A stretch of 64,000 bases of DNA from Candidatus Thiodiazotropha sp. LNASS1 (GCF_964212655.1 NZ_OZ156465.1:3286001-3350000); one strand, 5' to 3'. Positions 17,642 through 26,920 are shown, counted from the stretch's first letter. Notes: generated by a model not told the origin, from the letters alone. Made by a program: numbers and translations.

Positions 17642-18730
17642 TCAATTTCTCAGACCGATCGCGCGGGCAATGCCTGCCGCTCTGTTGGTCCAACTGTAGG
17701 CAGCGGCATCCTGCCGCGCCTGCTGCGCAAGTTTAACTGCCAAGCGGTGATTGTGCATAAGTGTTTTTACCGCCACTTCCCAGGCTGCCGGGTCTTCCGG
17801 GGGCGCCAACAGAGCATTCCGGCCATGTTCCAGGATCTCTCTGATGGGCGGGATGTCGCTGGCGACAATCGCCCTACCCGCGGCCATGGCCTCGAACAGT
17901 TTCATCGGGCTGATCGCGTCGGCATGGCTCAATGACTGTTGGTAGGGCAGCACAACCAGCTCGCTCTCCGCATAGAGTGATGCCACCTCCCGGTGGGGAA
18001 CGGCTGGCTGGTGATGCAGATTGGGTAATTCCGTCAGTCGATCCTCGCAATCACCCACCAGGCGCACTTCGCCGCTGCCGCTCGCTGCCAAGTGGCTCAG
18101 GATCTGCAGGCCGCGATCCCTGCTGATTCTACCGAGATAGATGATCCTGGGTCTGGCGAGTCGTTCCGGCTCAAGGTCGGGGAGTTCCTCGAAGCGCCGC
18201 AAGTCGACGCCGGATGGGCTGACATGGATGCGCGTTTCATCGGCACCCGCGGCCACCAGGGCCGCCGCTGCGCTTTGGCTGATCGGAATCAGGCAACCGA
18301 TCAGTCTCCGGCGATGATAATCGATGATCTTGTCTAACATCCCCTTTTGATGCATCGGTTGCAGCGTGTGCACCTCGAAGTGGTGGGAAATACCCTGCGC
18401 GCCCAATCCCAGGCTAAGTTCGGGTGAGCGAACAAAGACCGCTCGAGCCCTGCGCAGCTGACGTTTATAGAAACGTGGGAAAAGTGATGTCGGCCAACGA
18501 CGGTGCAGTAGCTGAACACCCCGAATATCGGGTGTGTTCGAGATCCCCATCTCCTCGCATCGCTGCTGCGGGGTAACCGTCTTGTGCCAGGGAGGCAGGT
18601 AGAGCCGGGTCTTTACCCCGATTTCCGCCAGGGCGGCGACCGTATGTAAGGTCTGGATCAGATTGGCTCGGTTGCGGTGCAACCGGCTGCGGCCCAGATA
18701 GATCAGCTCGGGATTGTCGACTTTCTGCAT
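17642..18730 (-). CDS. Glycosyltransferase family 4
   Basis: 362 residues from ATG 18730; an upstream ATG at 18766 adds 12 residues and neither has a good ribosome site. PELIYLGRSRLHRNRANLIQ opens the acceptor domain, PISQSAAAALVAAGADETRI and VSPSGVDLRRFEEL the linker, IIYLGRISRDRGLQIL the donor domain, and DAISPMKLFEAMAAGRAIV carries the acidic motif. This subfamily differs from the three STDCPSGP enzymes. It sits between repeat copy 1 and a repeat remnant. Confidence 0.85.
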   Translation of the reverse strand: MQKVDNPELIYLGRSRLHRNRANLIQTLHTVAALAEIGVKTRLYLPPWHKTVTPQQRCEEMGISNTPDIRGVQLLHRRWPTSLFPRFYKRQLRRARAVFVRSPELSLGLGAQGISHHFEVHTLQPMHQKGMLDKIIDYHRRRLIGCLIPISQSAAAALVAAGADETRIHVSPSGVDLRRFEELPDLEPERLARPRIIYLGRISRDRGLQILSHLAASGSGEVRLVGDCEDRLTELPNLHHQPAVPHREVASLYAESELVVLPYQQSLSHADAISPMKLFEAMAAGRAIVASDIPPIREILEHGRNALLAPPEDPAAWEVAVKTLMHNHRLAVKLAQQARQDAAAYSWTNRAAGIARAIGLRN

Positions 18731-18799
18731 GCGTTGAAACTTTAAGCTAACGGCTAACGCTAACATATTCGCCGGCCAGCTTGTACTATAGGCGGAATT

Positions 18800-18831
18800 C
18801 AGGGCCGATTGGATGCATGTTAACAGGCCCT
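18800..18831. repeat. Right-end remnant of repeat family A
   Basis: AGGGCCGATTGGATGCATGT followed by TAACAGGCCCTG resembles the right end of copy 4 (GCCGATTGGATGAGCATTAACAGGCCCTG). It is followed by ACGGGACTAT, which looks like the left-interior GGGACTAT. This suggests an internal deletion that joined two ends. It lies in the divergent promoter region between the GT4 and GT9 genes. Confidence 0.65.
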
Positions 18832-18876
18832 GACGGGACTATACGCAGAATTCGGTCATCCGCCACCTAAAATACC

Positions 18877-19947
18877 GTGAAATTGTCTGATCTTGAGAAT
18901 CCGTCGATCCTGATCGTTCGCCTGAGTGCCATCGGTGATATCGTGTTTGCCACGCCTTTGATACATGCCATACGGCGCCGTTATCCAGAGGCGCGCATCA
19001 GTTGGCTGGTGCAGGCGGAATCGAAAGACCTCCTGGAGTGCCATCCGGAGTTGGACCAGGTTCTCGTCTGGCCGAGGCAGGCGTGGGAAAGTCATTGGAA
19101 AAAGCGACGTTGGCTGGATCTGTGGCAGGCGATCCGTCAATTCAGACAATTATTAAAGGTGCATCGTTTCGATGTGGCGCTGGATGTGCAAAGTTTGATG
19201 AAAAGTGGCTTTCTGACCTGGTTGTCAGGTGCCGAACACCGTATCGGTCTGGGTTCCAGGGAGGGTAGTCAGTGGCTGATGGATCAGGTCATAGCGAAGG
19301 GCGGGGAGCCAACGCGCATCGCATCTGAATATCACCACTTCGCCCAGCAGCTCGAACTGCCTGTGGATGAGTTCGAGATGCACATCGGTCTGAGTGATGA
19401 GGATAACTCCCAGGCGGATGCCTTGCTGACGGCACATGGACTTGAGCGGGGTTTCATCGCGATCTGTCCTTTCACCACCCGGCCGCAAAAGCACTGGTTC
19501 AACAGTTCCTGGAATGAGTTGCTGGCTGCAGTCGGGCAGCGATGGCAGTTGCCCGTAGTCATGCTGGGTGGGCCGGGTGACAGGTCATCTTCATTGGCGA
19601 TTGGAGAGAGGAATCAGGAGAGTCTGATTAATTTGACTGGTGAAACAACCCTGCGCCAGGCGGCCGCCCTGATCAGAAGGGCCAAGCTGATAATCGGCGT
19701 CGATACTGGTTTGACCCATATGGGGATAGCAATGAATCGTCCCACTCTCTGCCTGTTTGGATCGACCCGGCCCTACCTCGATACAACGCACGATAATGCT
19801 GCAGTGATCTATCATCCACGGCAATGCTCACCCTGTAAACGCAAACCCACCTGTAACGGATCATTCGACTGTATGCGGGATATCAAAGTCACGGAGGTGA
19901 TGCGTCACGCGTCCCGCCTGGCCGGACTCGATGGGAGGGTGAGGTGA
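18877..19947 (+). CDS. Lipopolysaccharide heptosyltransferase (GT9)
   Basis: 356 residues, start GTG 18877. VRLSAIGDIVFATPLIHAIR near residue 14 is the family N-terminus, followed by FDVALDVQSLMKSG. CPFTTRPQKHWF near 198 and GVDTGLTHMGIAMNRPTLCL near 278 are the ADP-heptose site. GT9 enzymes add L-glycero-D-manno-heptose to Kdo or heptose of the inner core. It is WaaC- or WaaF-like; the sequence alone does not settle which acceptor. hldE at 26921 makes the donor. The stop overlaps the next gene's GTG start (GTGA). Confidence 0.92.
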   Translation: MKLSDLENPSILIVRLSAIGDIVFATPLIHAIRRRYPEARISWLVQAESKDLLECHPELDQVLVWPRQAWESHWKKRRWLDLWQAIRQFRQLLKVHRFDVALDVQSLMKSGFLTWLSGAEHRIGLGSREGSQWLMDQVIAKGGEPTRIASEYHHFAQQLELPVDEFEMHIGLSDEDNSQADALLTAHGLERGFIAICPFTTRPQKHWFNSSWNELLAAVGQRWQLPVVMLGGPGDRSSSLAIGERNQESLINLTGETTLRQAAALIRRAKLIIGVDTGLTHMGIAMNRPTLCLFGSTRPYLDTTHDNAAVIYHPRQCSPCKRKPTCNGSFDCMRDIKVTEVMRHASRLAGLDGRVR

Positions 19948-21044
19948 GGGTTCTGCACATCGAGGCGGGGATGCATCTCTATGGTGGTGCCAGGCAGGTC
20001 GTTTATCTGTTGTCTGGCCTGCAGCACCATGGTATTGAATCACACTTGGTCTGCCCGCGTGGTAGTGCGGTGGCGGAGGCGGTACGCGAGATTGGCGTTA
20101 CGGTGGAGGAGATACCCATGGGCGGGGATCTCGATTTGGGGCTGATTTTTCGCCTCAAACGCGCCATCCAAGGCGCTACCCCCGATCTGGTGCATATTCA
20201 CAGTCGACGCGGAGCCGATATCCTGGGTGGAGTTGCGACACGCCTGTGCGGGATCAAATCAGTACTGTCACGACGAGTCGACAACCCCGAGCATCCGGTG
20301 TTGGTGATGGCGAAATATCGCCTCTATGATCGTGTAATCGCCATATCTCAGGGTATTGCCGATGTCTTGAGCGAGGAGGGCGTGCCGGCGGAAAAGCTGG
20401 TCTGCGTACGTAGTGCCGTTGACGTGGATCTCTATCAGCAGCACTGTGACAAGGCCGGGTTCAGTGCGCAGTTTGATCTGGCCGAGGATGCCTTGGTCAT
20501 GGGTGTGGCTGCACAATTGATACCCCGCAAGGGGCATCGTTATCTGTTGCATGCACTGCCGAGGCTGATACAGTCATTTCCTCATCTGCATCTGCTGGTG
20601 TTCGGCAAGGGGCCGTTGCGTGAGGTGCTTGAACAGCAGATAGAGGCATTGCAGCTCCAACAGCATGTGACCTTGGCCGGTTTTCGCGATGATCTGCCAC
20701 AGCTCCTGCCCTGTCTCGACCTGTTGGTGCATCCAGCCTTGATGGAGGGATTGGGTGTTGCCTTACTGCAGGCGGCAAGTGCCGGCCTGCCCATCGTGGC
20801 AGTTGAAGCAGGCGGTATGCCGGAGGCGGTTGAGGATGGGGTGAACGGTTTGTTGGTGCCGCCGGGCAGTGATGAGGCCTTGGCTGACGCAATCCATCAG
20901 TTGCTGGATAACGAGGAGCTGCGCCGGCGGATGGGTGAGTCCGGCAGGGAGAAGATGCGGCGCGGATTTTCCGTGGAGCAGATGGTGTTGGGGAATCTGG
21001 CTGTCTATCGGGATCTGTTGGATCTCCCTGAGGTGACGGGTTAG
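19944..21044 (+). CDS. Glycosyltransferase family 4
   Basis: 366 residues, GTG start coupled to the heptosyltransferase stop. AGMHLYGGARQVVYLLSGL is the acceptor loop, HIHSRRGADILGGV follows, AAQLIPRKGHRYLLHALPRL starts the donor domain. In MEGLGVALLQAASAG the second glutamate of EX7E is glutamine, a variant that occurs in some GT4 branches. It probably adds an outer-core or O-chain sugar. Its TAG stop lies inside a solo repeat end (21043-21061). Confidence 0.87.
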   Translation: MRVLHIEAGMHLYGGARQVVYLLSGLQHHGIESHLVCPRGSAVAEAVREIGVTVEEIPMGGDLDLGLIFRLKRAIQGATPDLVHIHSRRGADILGGVATRLCGIKSVLSRRVDNPEHPVLVMAKYRLYDRVIAISQGIADVLSEEGVPAEKLVCVRSAVDVDLYQQHCDKAGFSAQFDLAEDALVMGVAAQLIPRKGHRYLLHALPRLIQSFPHLHLLVFGKGPLREVLEQQIEALQLQQHVTLAGFRDDLPQLLPCLDLLVHPALMEGLGVALLQAASAGLPIVAVEAGGMPEAVEDGVNGLLVPPGSDEALADAIHQLLDNEELRRRMGESGREKMRRGFSVEQMVLGNLAVYRDLLDLPEVTG

Positions 21045-21061
21045 GGCCTGTTAGCACTAAT
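21043..21061. repeat. Solo left end of repeat family A
   Basis: AGGGCCTGTTAGCACTAAT matches the left terminal repeat with one change. It begins within the stop codon of the upstream GT4 gene and ends one base before the ATG of the next, so the entire intergenic space is repeat sequence. Confidence 0.75.
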
Positions 21062-21062
21062 A

Positions 21063-22136
21063 ATGTCAGGGATACATTCGCTCCAGCTGATCGGCAGTAA
21101 ATCCTTTGGTGGCGCGGAACGTTGGTTTCAGCGTTTTTCGCTGGCTCTGGCAGAGATGGGAAATCCGACGGAAATCGGTGTACGCCGTGGCCATGAACTC
21201 GATGGGGACCACTGGTCAGACCTGATCCGACATGCGCTTCCGATGCGTACGGTATGGGATCCGCTGTCGCGATTCGAAGTGAGACGACTGGTCAGGCGGT
21301 TGCAACCGGATATTGTACAAACCTATATGGGCAGAGCGACACGACTGACCCATCTTTCGCCCGCGGGCAATACGGTACACGTTGCCCGGCTCGGCGGATA
21401 CTATAAGGTGGACGGTTATCGACATGCCCATGCATGGATCGGCAACACCAAAGGTATTTGCGACTACCTGTTACAGGCGGGACTGCCGAAAAACCGTATC
21501 TTCCACCTCTATAATTTTGCCGAACTGCCCGTGCCGGGGCTGCCGCCGGAAAGCTTAAAGAAGGATCTCGGCATTCCTGAGGATGCCTGGGTGTTGATGA
21601 CCCCGGGAAGGTTTGTACCCTTCAAGGGGCATCGGTTCCTCCTCGAGGCGCTTGCCGGTTTGCCGGCTATAGTGGCCGGACGTCCCGTATGGCAGGTGAT
21701 TTTGGGTGATGGCCCGCTGAAGCAGGCATTGCACGATCAGGCCAGGGCATCCGGTATCGATGAACGAATTGTCTGGGCCGGCTGGCAGCTCAATCCGGAT
21801 GCCTACTATCGCCTTGCGGATTTGATCGTATTTCCCTCCACATACGCCGAGCCCTTCGGCAATGTCATTATCGAGGCCTGGGGTTACGCCAAGCCCTTGG
21901 TGACATCGGCCTCCATGGGCGCAAGCGAGGTGGTGCGGCATGAAGAGGATGGGCTGATGTTCGAGTGTGAAAATGCACTGGCATTGTCACAGACGATTGA
22001 ACGGGCATTGAATGACGACGCACTCAGGCAGGGAATGGCTGAGAACGGTCGCCAGCGGGCGGTAAGAGAGTTCGCCCGGGATACCATCATGCAGGCCTAT
22101 GTGGAGCTCTACCATTACCTGTTGGAGCATCGTTAA
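21063..22136 (+). CDS. Glycosyltransferase family 4
   Basis: 357 residues. IGSKSFGGAERWFQRFSLAL near residue 10 is the glycine loop, VQTYMGRATRLTHL and VARLGGYYKVDGYRHAHAWI follow, TPGRFVPFKGHRFLLEAL starts the donor domain, and AEPFGNVIIEAWGYAKPLV carries EX7E. It is the last gene of the run heptosyltransferase-GT4-GT4. No Shine-Dalgarno is visible because a repeat end fills the gap, so it may be reached by ribosomes terminating upstream. Confidence 0.86.
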   Translation: MSGIHSLQLIGSKSFGGAERWFQRFSLALAEMGNPTEIGVRRGHELDGDHWSDLIRHALPMRTVWDPLSRFEVRRLVRRLQPDIVQTYMGRATRLTHLSPAGNTVHVARLGGYYKVDGYRHAHAWIGNTKGICDYLLQAGLPKNRIFHLYNFAELPVPGLPPESLKKDLGIPEDAWVLMTPGRFVPFKGHRFLLEALAGLPAIVAGRPVWQVILGDGPLKQALHDQARASGIDERIVWAGWQLNPDAYYRLADLIVFPSTYAEPFGNVIIEAWGYAKPLVTSASMGASEVVRHEEDGLMFECENALALSQTIERALNDDALRQGMAENGRQRAVREFARDTIMQAYVELYHYLLEHR

Positions 22137-22179
22137 CCCCCTTCACTTCATAACCACGTAATCCATTTGCTATTGTATA

Positions 22180-22333
22180 GCCGCGAATAAACGCCAATCA
22201 CCGCAAGTTATCGCAAATGGTCTAACACTCTCCCGGAGGGAGAGGAAGTTAACGGGAAAGCCGCGAGTTTTGTATTGCAATGAACTGCTGACTTTATTCT
22301 CATTGCAGATAATTTGCGTTTATTTGCGGTTTG
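22180..22333. repeat. Palindromic repeat family B (AATAAACGC type)
   Basis: Left arm AGCCGCGAATAAACGCCAAT plus CACCGCAAGTTATCGCAAATGG; right arm ATTTGCGTTTATTTGCGGTTTG at 22312-22333 in opposite orientation. The same two arms recur at 53605-53778. The element fills the space between two convergent genes and might stop or buffer transcription. Confidence 0.7.
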
Positions 22334-22356
22334 TTCTTCCAAAGTTCAATCCCAAA

Positions 22357-22551
22357 TCAGATAAGTCGGTTTTTTATATGCAGGGCGATCCATTTACGGT
22401 AGTAGCGTAGCAGTGGCGCCAAACCAGGCCAGAATGGCACTCCCCTTTTGAGCAGTGGCAGAAAGGGCAAGGCATAGACAAACACTCTTGACGGACCGAG
22501 GTAGCTGTTGCTCGATTCAGCGCGATTGTTGATGCGTCTTGCCGTTTTCAC
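22357..22551 (-). CDS. Small ORF coupled to the GT2-HAD gene
   Basis: 64 residues beginning GTG 22551, which overlaps the TGA of the long upstream gene as GTGA. The sequence is basic and hydrophobic: VKTARRINNRAESSNS, then VFVYALPFLPLLKRGVPFWP, and LLRYYRKWIALHIKNRLI. It is either a coupled membrane-associated peptide or the true C-terminus of the large protein split off by a frameshift. No family was recognised. Confidence 0.5.
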   Translation of the reverse strand: MKTARRINNRAESSNSYLGPSRVFVYALPFLPLLKRGVPFWPGLAPLLRYYRKWIALHIKNRLI

Positions 22552-25500
22552 GAGTGCCTCACCACTTTCAAGACTCTGAACATGAAGTTCCATAGATGGG
22601 TGGGAAGGTCGGCAAACATGGCTGCTTTCCAGGGTGCATTGAGTAAGTTGTGCCACACGGCGCGCGGATGAAGCAGCAGGCCACCAAGCCTGACGGGTGG
22701 TGATTTCAGGTTCAAGATGTTCTCATGGCCGAAGTCTTCACTATGGGCAAGCCCTGTAATATGCTCAATTTCATCTCTTGTGGGATAGATGATGGCCCGT
22801 TCCAGGAGTGCGAAGCCGTAAGGGCGCAGTTGATCGAAGTTCACACCCGTCAAGCGGTAAGCATTGACAAATGCTTCTGTGCTCGATTGTACGCCGGCAT
22901 GTATTTGTTTGATTGATTCATTGCATTGTATCTCCGCCACTCGATCAGCGCTGTCATTTGGTTTCAGTATCGGCGATATCATTCCGTCGTCATCCGCATA
23001 GCCTGTGGTGGTGGCTTCCAGAGATCGCGCACCCTGTTCAAAGAGCTCTTCGAACTCGGTGGCTGTCTTAAATGCCTCCGGGTCACTATTGGCTTCGTAC
23101 AGCAGGCCATGGACTCTGTTATCCTCACCGAATTCCTTATGTATCTTGCCGACAAAAGCGAAATAGTAACCGGACATCTTAGGGAAGTCGTCCCGATGGC
23201 CAAACGCACTCTTGAGATACTTCTGGATCGTCCCGTTCCATCCGATATCCACAAAGGCGACAGTGTCGTGGGAGAAGAATCCGAGCTGTTCCAGGTAGCG
23301 TTCAAGGCGCTCCCGGCAAAGGCTGCCGTATGCACTGATTTTGTGCTGTACTTCAGGGTCATCGAGAAAATCCTTCAGGCGTCTGTCCCGATGGTCTGTG
23401 AGAGGCTGATCCATCTCTTCGAAACCGTGGCGATGGGCCAGTGATTCGAACTCCTTCCTGTGCAGGCCAAAGGTTTTCAGTATCGACAGAAGGCCCTGCT
23501 GTTTTGGATTGAACAGCGCCATGCGCGCCTGATCGAGGGTCATGCCCTGGCTGATCGATGCGGCCATAATGGTTTTTCTGGACGCATAGAGATATTCACC
23601 CTGCGGGCAATCGTCACCCTTCCACATGGAATAGAGCTGTTGGAAGATAAATCCGTCTCTGGCAACGAAATAGAGTTTGTCTATCCGGTCCCGTCTGACA
23701 GCCTCTGTCAAGCCGGCCATGAAGATATTGAATAGGGGGCCGAGCCGATGGCGCCCATATTGGTAGAAAAAGCCGGATTCAACCTGGTTGCCCTGTTGTT
23801 GCGACAGTAGTGCATCGTATACCTGCGAGAACCACATGCCGGGCCAGGGGCCGCCGTAGTGACACATCTCGTGATGGAGTATTTGATGCTTGCGCCGTGT
23901 CAATTCATGCTTTTCATGCAGGTGCAGGCCGATCCCGCCCTGCGCCAGCAGCGCCTGACTGTCGGAGATCGGATTGTCTCCGATATGCAGCAGCTCCTCC
24001 GGCCGCCATTTATGTTGCTCCAATATATGCTGAAACAGTTTGCCGGAGTGTTTGCATAAGCCTGACTCTGAAGAGACATGGAGTTCGTCCAACCGGTCCA
24101 GTAATCCTTTTTCGCTCAGGATCTCCCGGATATGCCGTTCTCCCAGGTACATGTCCGATGTGGCGATGACCTTGAGATCGTGCTGTCTGATCCAGCTCAG
24201 CAATTCAACCATGTCCGGTTTGACGTAGAGTGCTAGACACTCCATCTCTACCTCGATTTTATGAATCAGGGTAGCAAGCAGGTCATTGGGAGTGTCGGAA
24301 TTCAGCTCATTTACCCAGTCGTTGACCAGGTCGTCGAAATGGCACTCTCCGTCTCCACTGTTTTCACGCGCTGCCGCACGTAAATGCTGTTCCGCATTCT
24401 GCCGCGCCTGCCATACGCTTTCCGTGTTATGGTCTCCGCCCAAGATCGCCGCAAGTTCACGGCATACCGCCATCTGTACAGCCTCAGGGGGTTCGATGAC
24501 CCGGGCCAGCAGCGTGTCGAAGATATCGAAAGAGACACATTTGAGCCGTGCACGATTTTTCAGTATGACCGCCTTGGTTTCTGCTATATCGTGTATGCGA
24601 TGGGCGTTTCTGTTCAGAAACCGTGTCACCCGGCTTCGGAGGCGCTGTATGGGGCCTACTATCCTGTTTCCCAGTCGGTACGATGTGCTGTTATAGATGG
24701 CGGATATCTGCTGTTGATAGTTCTTTTCTGTTTGCCTGATTTGTTGCGTCAGCAGATTTATATGTTGCTTATGGGATGCTTCTCTTTGATTGACGGTGGT
24801 TTGCACATTGTCACCCAACCAGCCTATCTGCTCTGTGATGAGCAGTAGATTTTTGTCGCTGTGCTGTCTGGAGTGGGTAAGTATTTCAGGGATCGAGTCA
24901 CTCAATAGCTGAGCGGTTTCAACATTGGCCGCGACAGGATTCTCCTGGATGGTATTGGTATCGTGTATTCGGTATTGCACCAGTGCGCTGTCGGCCAGCA
25001 GGGCAGTCTTGTAGCCTGCAAAGATCAGCCTCAGGACGAATTCATAGTCGTGCACGTAGCGATAATCGGCGAAGCCGCCATGCTTATCGTATATCTCGCG
25101 ACTGAAAAAGAAGTTCGACGTGGTAATCAACAGATTGCCCTTGCACAGACCGGTGAGCAGCTGGCTGTTTTCCCGATAGTTGTCGAGCAATCCTGTGTAC
25201 CATTGATTCCAGTGGCTGTCCGGGTCTGCCATGGGTGTGCCATCGGCAGTGATGGGTTGCACACCGGTTGCCAGGAAGGCGATGCCTTCCTGCGTTGCTT
25301 TGGCGTGGAGTTGCAGCAGTCTGTCTCGACTGTAGATGTCATCCGAATTGAGTATTGTCAGGAAGTCTCCCTTTGCCAGTGCCAGCCCCTCGTTGATGGT
25401 GTTGTGGGCGCCCTGGTTTTGTTTGTGCCGGCTACTATGAATTCGTTTATCTGTATAACTGTTGATTACACTCCATGAGTCATCATTGGAGCAATCATCG

Positions 25501-25610
25501 ATGATTATCAGTTCCCAGTCACTGAATGATTGCCGGAGCACGCTCTCGATCGCCTGCGCAATGTAGTGTGCATGGTTATAGGAGGGGATGATTACGCTGA
25601 TTGCTGGCAT
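22548..25610 (-). CDS. GT2 glycosyltransferase fused to HAD-type domain
   Basis: 1020 residues. Residues 1-230 are a GT2 (GT-A) domain: SVIIPSYNHAHYIAQAIESV, LIIIDDCSNDD, and the metal site LNSDDIYSRDRLL. Residues about 235-335 are helical. From about 350 a HAD domain follows with all core motifs: VSFDIFDTLLARV (I), VIATSDMYLGERH (II), HIGDNPISDSQALLAQGG (IV). Residues about 620-900 form a further region with LYFVARDGFIFQQLY and FVDIGWNGTIQKYLKS, often found with such HAD domains in surface-polysaccharide genes. It may both transfer a sugar and remove or transfer a phosphate. It faces convergently to the GT4 run. Confidence 0.85.
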   Translation of the reverse strand: MPAISVIIPSYNHAHYIAQAIESVLRQSFSDWELIIIDDCSNDDSWSVINSYTDKRIHSSRHKQNQGAHNTINEGLALAKGDFLTILNSDDIYSRDRLLQLHAKATQEGIAFLATGVQPITADGTPMADPDSHWNQWYTGLLDNYRENSQLLTGLCKGNLLITTSNFFFSREIYDKHGGFADYRYVHDYEFVLRLIFAGYKTALLADSALVQYRIHDTNTIQENPVAANVETAQLLSDSIPEILTHSRQHSDKNLLLITEQIGWLGDNVQTTVNQREASHKQHINLLTQQIRQTEKNYQQQISAIYNSTSYRLGNRIVGPIQRLRSRVTRFLNRNAHRIHDIAETKAVILKNRARLKCVSFDIFDTLLARVIEPPEAVQMAVCRELAAILGGDHNTESVWQARQNAEQHLRAAARENSGDGECHFDDLVNDWVNELNSDTPNDLLATLIHKIEVEMECLALYVKPDMVELLSWIRQHDLKVIATSDMYLGERHIREILSEKGLLDRLDELHVSSESGLCKHSGKLFQHILEQHKWRPEELLHIGDNPISDSQALLAQGGIGLHLHEKHELTRRKHQILHHEMCHYGGPWPGMWFSQVYDALLSQQQGNQVESGFFYQYGRHRLGPLFNIFMAGLTEAVRRDRIDKLYFVARDGFIFQQLYSMWKGDDCPQGEYLYASRKTIMAASISQGMTLDQARMALFNPKQQGLLSILKTFGLHRKEFESLAHRHGFEEMDQPLTDHRDRRLKDFLDDPEVQHKISAYGSLCRERLERYLEQLGFFSHDTVAFVDIGWNGTIQKYLKSAFGHRDDFPKMSGYYFAFVGKIHKEFGEDNRVHGLLYEANSDPEAFKTATEFEELFEQGARSLEATTTGYADDDGMISPILKPNDSADRVAEIQCNESIKQIHAGVQSSTEAFVNAYRLTGVNFDQLRPYGFALLERAIIYPTRDEIEHITGLAHSEDFGHENILNLKSPPVRLGGLLLHPRAVWHNLLNAPWKAAMFADLPTHLWNFMFRVLKVVRHS

Positions 25611-25616
25611 CTACAG

Positions 25617-25689
25617 AACAGGCCCTGGGAAAAGGCGTTAGTATAGCTGCCACAGGGGGATGTGAAAAAGGGTTGTTGACCGGCCCTAG
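25617..25689. repeat. Degenerate remnant of repeat family A
   Basis: AACAGGCCCT at 25617-25626 and CGGCCCTAG at 25681-25689 resemble two family ends with the interior lost. They fill the gap between the GT2-HAD start and the acyltransferase stop. The match is short, so this is tentative. Confidence 0.35.
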
Positions 25690-26597
25690 TAGGGGTCCGG
25701 AATCACTTTTCGTTTTTTGAAGCGCCGATGTATCCAGAGATATTGTTCAGGCGCATAATCGATGGCCTTCTCAATCAGACCGTTGATGCGCGTGGCATCC
25801 TGCACTGCGTCCCGGGTTGGGAAGCCGGTCAAAGGTGGATGTATGATCAGGCGGTAGCAACTGCTGTCCTGCTTACGAAAGCCGCTGAACAGAATAACAT
25901 CGGCGCCACTGATCTTTGCCAGGCGGGATGTGGCTGTATTGGTGCCGGCCGGTTCACCGAAAAACGGCGCCAGGGTACTGTTACGTCCTTTGAAACTCTG
26001 ATCCGGGGCATACCAAACAGGAAGATTCTGCCTCAGCGTCCTCACCACCTGGCGTATATCGTTGCGCGGTATCGCCGCTTCGAAGCGTATGCGACGATTT
26101 CGACTGAATGCCCATTCGATGACCGGGTTTTCATGTGGTCGGTACATCACCGCTATCGGTTGGAACAGGCTCAGCAGCCTTCCGGTAATCTCCAGGTCGG
26201 TGAAATGGGCACTCAATAATATAACGCCTTTACCTCTGTCCAGGCTCTGTTGCAGGTGTTCAATCCCCTCGATATCGATCAGTGATCGCAGTTTGTCATC
26301 ATTGGCCCACCAGGCGAATCCTATCATCACGATGCCGATACCCAAGGAATGGAAGTGCTCGCGCAGCAGTGCTTCGCGTTCGGTTTCGCTCATCTGGGGA
26401 AAACAGATGCTTAGATTGACAGCGGCTATATGTCTACGTTTGGCAGATAAACGGTAAACTAGCTTGCCGATTAGACGACCTATGAGTAGTGCCGGCCGAA
26501 AGGGAAGAGACTGACTCACCAGCCATAATACGCCCAGACCCGCCCATGTGGGCCAGTAGAGTGGGGAGTAGGGGGAGTGTTTACGCTTTTTTGCCAT
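25686..26597 (-). CDS. lpxL: Lipid A lauroyl acyltransferase (LpxL/HtrB family)
   Basis: 303 residues. It transfers a fatty acyl chain from acyl-ACP to Kdo2-lipid IVA at the inner membrane. A hydrophobic segment at residues 14-34 anchors the N-terminus. LLSAHFTDLEITGRLL near residue 127 holds the catalytic HX4E, and MYRPHENPVIEWAFSRNRRI and DQSFKGRNSTLAPFFGEPAG are the other conserved blocks. LpxM is the close alternative. The gene is divergent from hldE. Confidence 0.9.
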   Translation of the reverse strand: MAKKRKHSPYSPLYWPTWAGLGVLWLVSQSLPFRPALLIGRLIGKLVYRLSAKRRHIAAVNLSICFPQMSETEREALLREHFHSLGIGIVMIGFAWWANDDKLRSLIDIEGIEHLQQSLDRGKGVILLSAHFTDLEITGRLLSLFQPIAVMYRPHENPVIEWAFSRNRRIRFEAAIPRNDIRQVVRTLRQNLPVWYAPDQSFKGRNSTLAPFFGEPAGTNTATSRLAKISGADVILFSGFRKQDSSCYRLIIHPPLTGFPTRDAVQDATRINGLIEKAIDYAPEQYLWIHRRFKKRKVIPDPY

Positions 26598-26920
26598 CAG
26601 CCGCAGTACATCAACCTGGATTCAGCTTGTTACCTTTATTGCGTCGATTGTTTATTATGCACTGATCTGTCGTTAATACCCATTGAGTAAAGAATTGTAC
26701 TTATTCAGGTAAAAAGGCCCCATTGGATGTCGAAACACAGGTTCCATGGTCATTATATTCCGGTGGGGTATACCGCACCGGCTTACTCCGGGCAGGTGAT
26801 ATGTCATTGAGCGGTGGATAAGTTGCCTCAAATATCATTTGGCAGAGATTTTCTTGCCGGAAACACCCTCAGTGTATAATGTCGCTTAATCCGTAACCCA
26901 GCTGATATGTTAACTGTTTG
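26598..26920 (+). promoter_or_regulatory. Divergent promoter region, hldE promoter at 26852-26880
   Basis: 323 bp between lpxL and hldE. TATAAT at 26875-26880 is a perfect -10 box. TTGCCG at 26854-26859 gives a 15-bp spacer, or TCTTGC two bases earlier gives 17 bp. A transcript would start near 26887, leaving a short leader before ATG 26921. The rest of the region shows no clear RNA or repeat. Confidence 0.5.
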
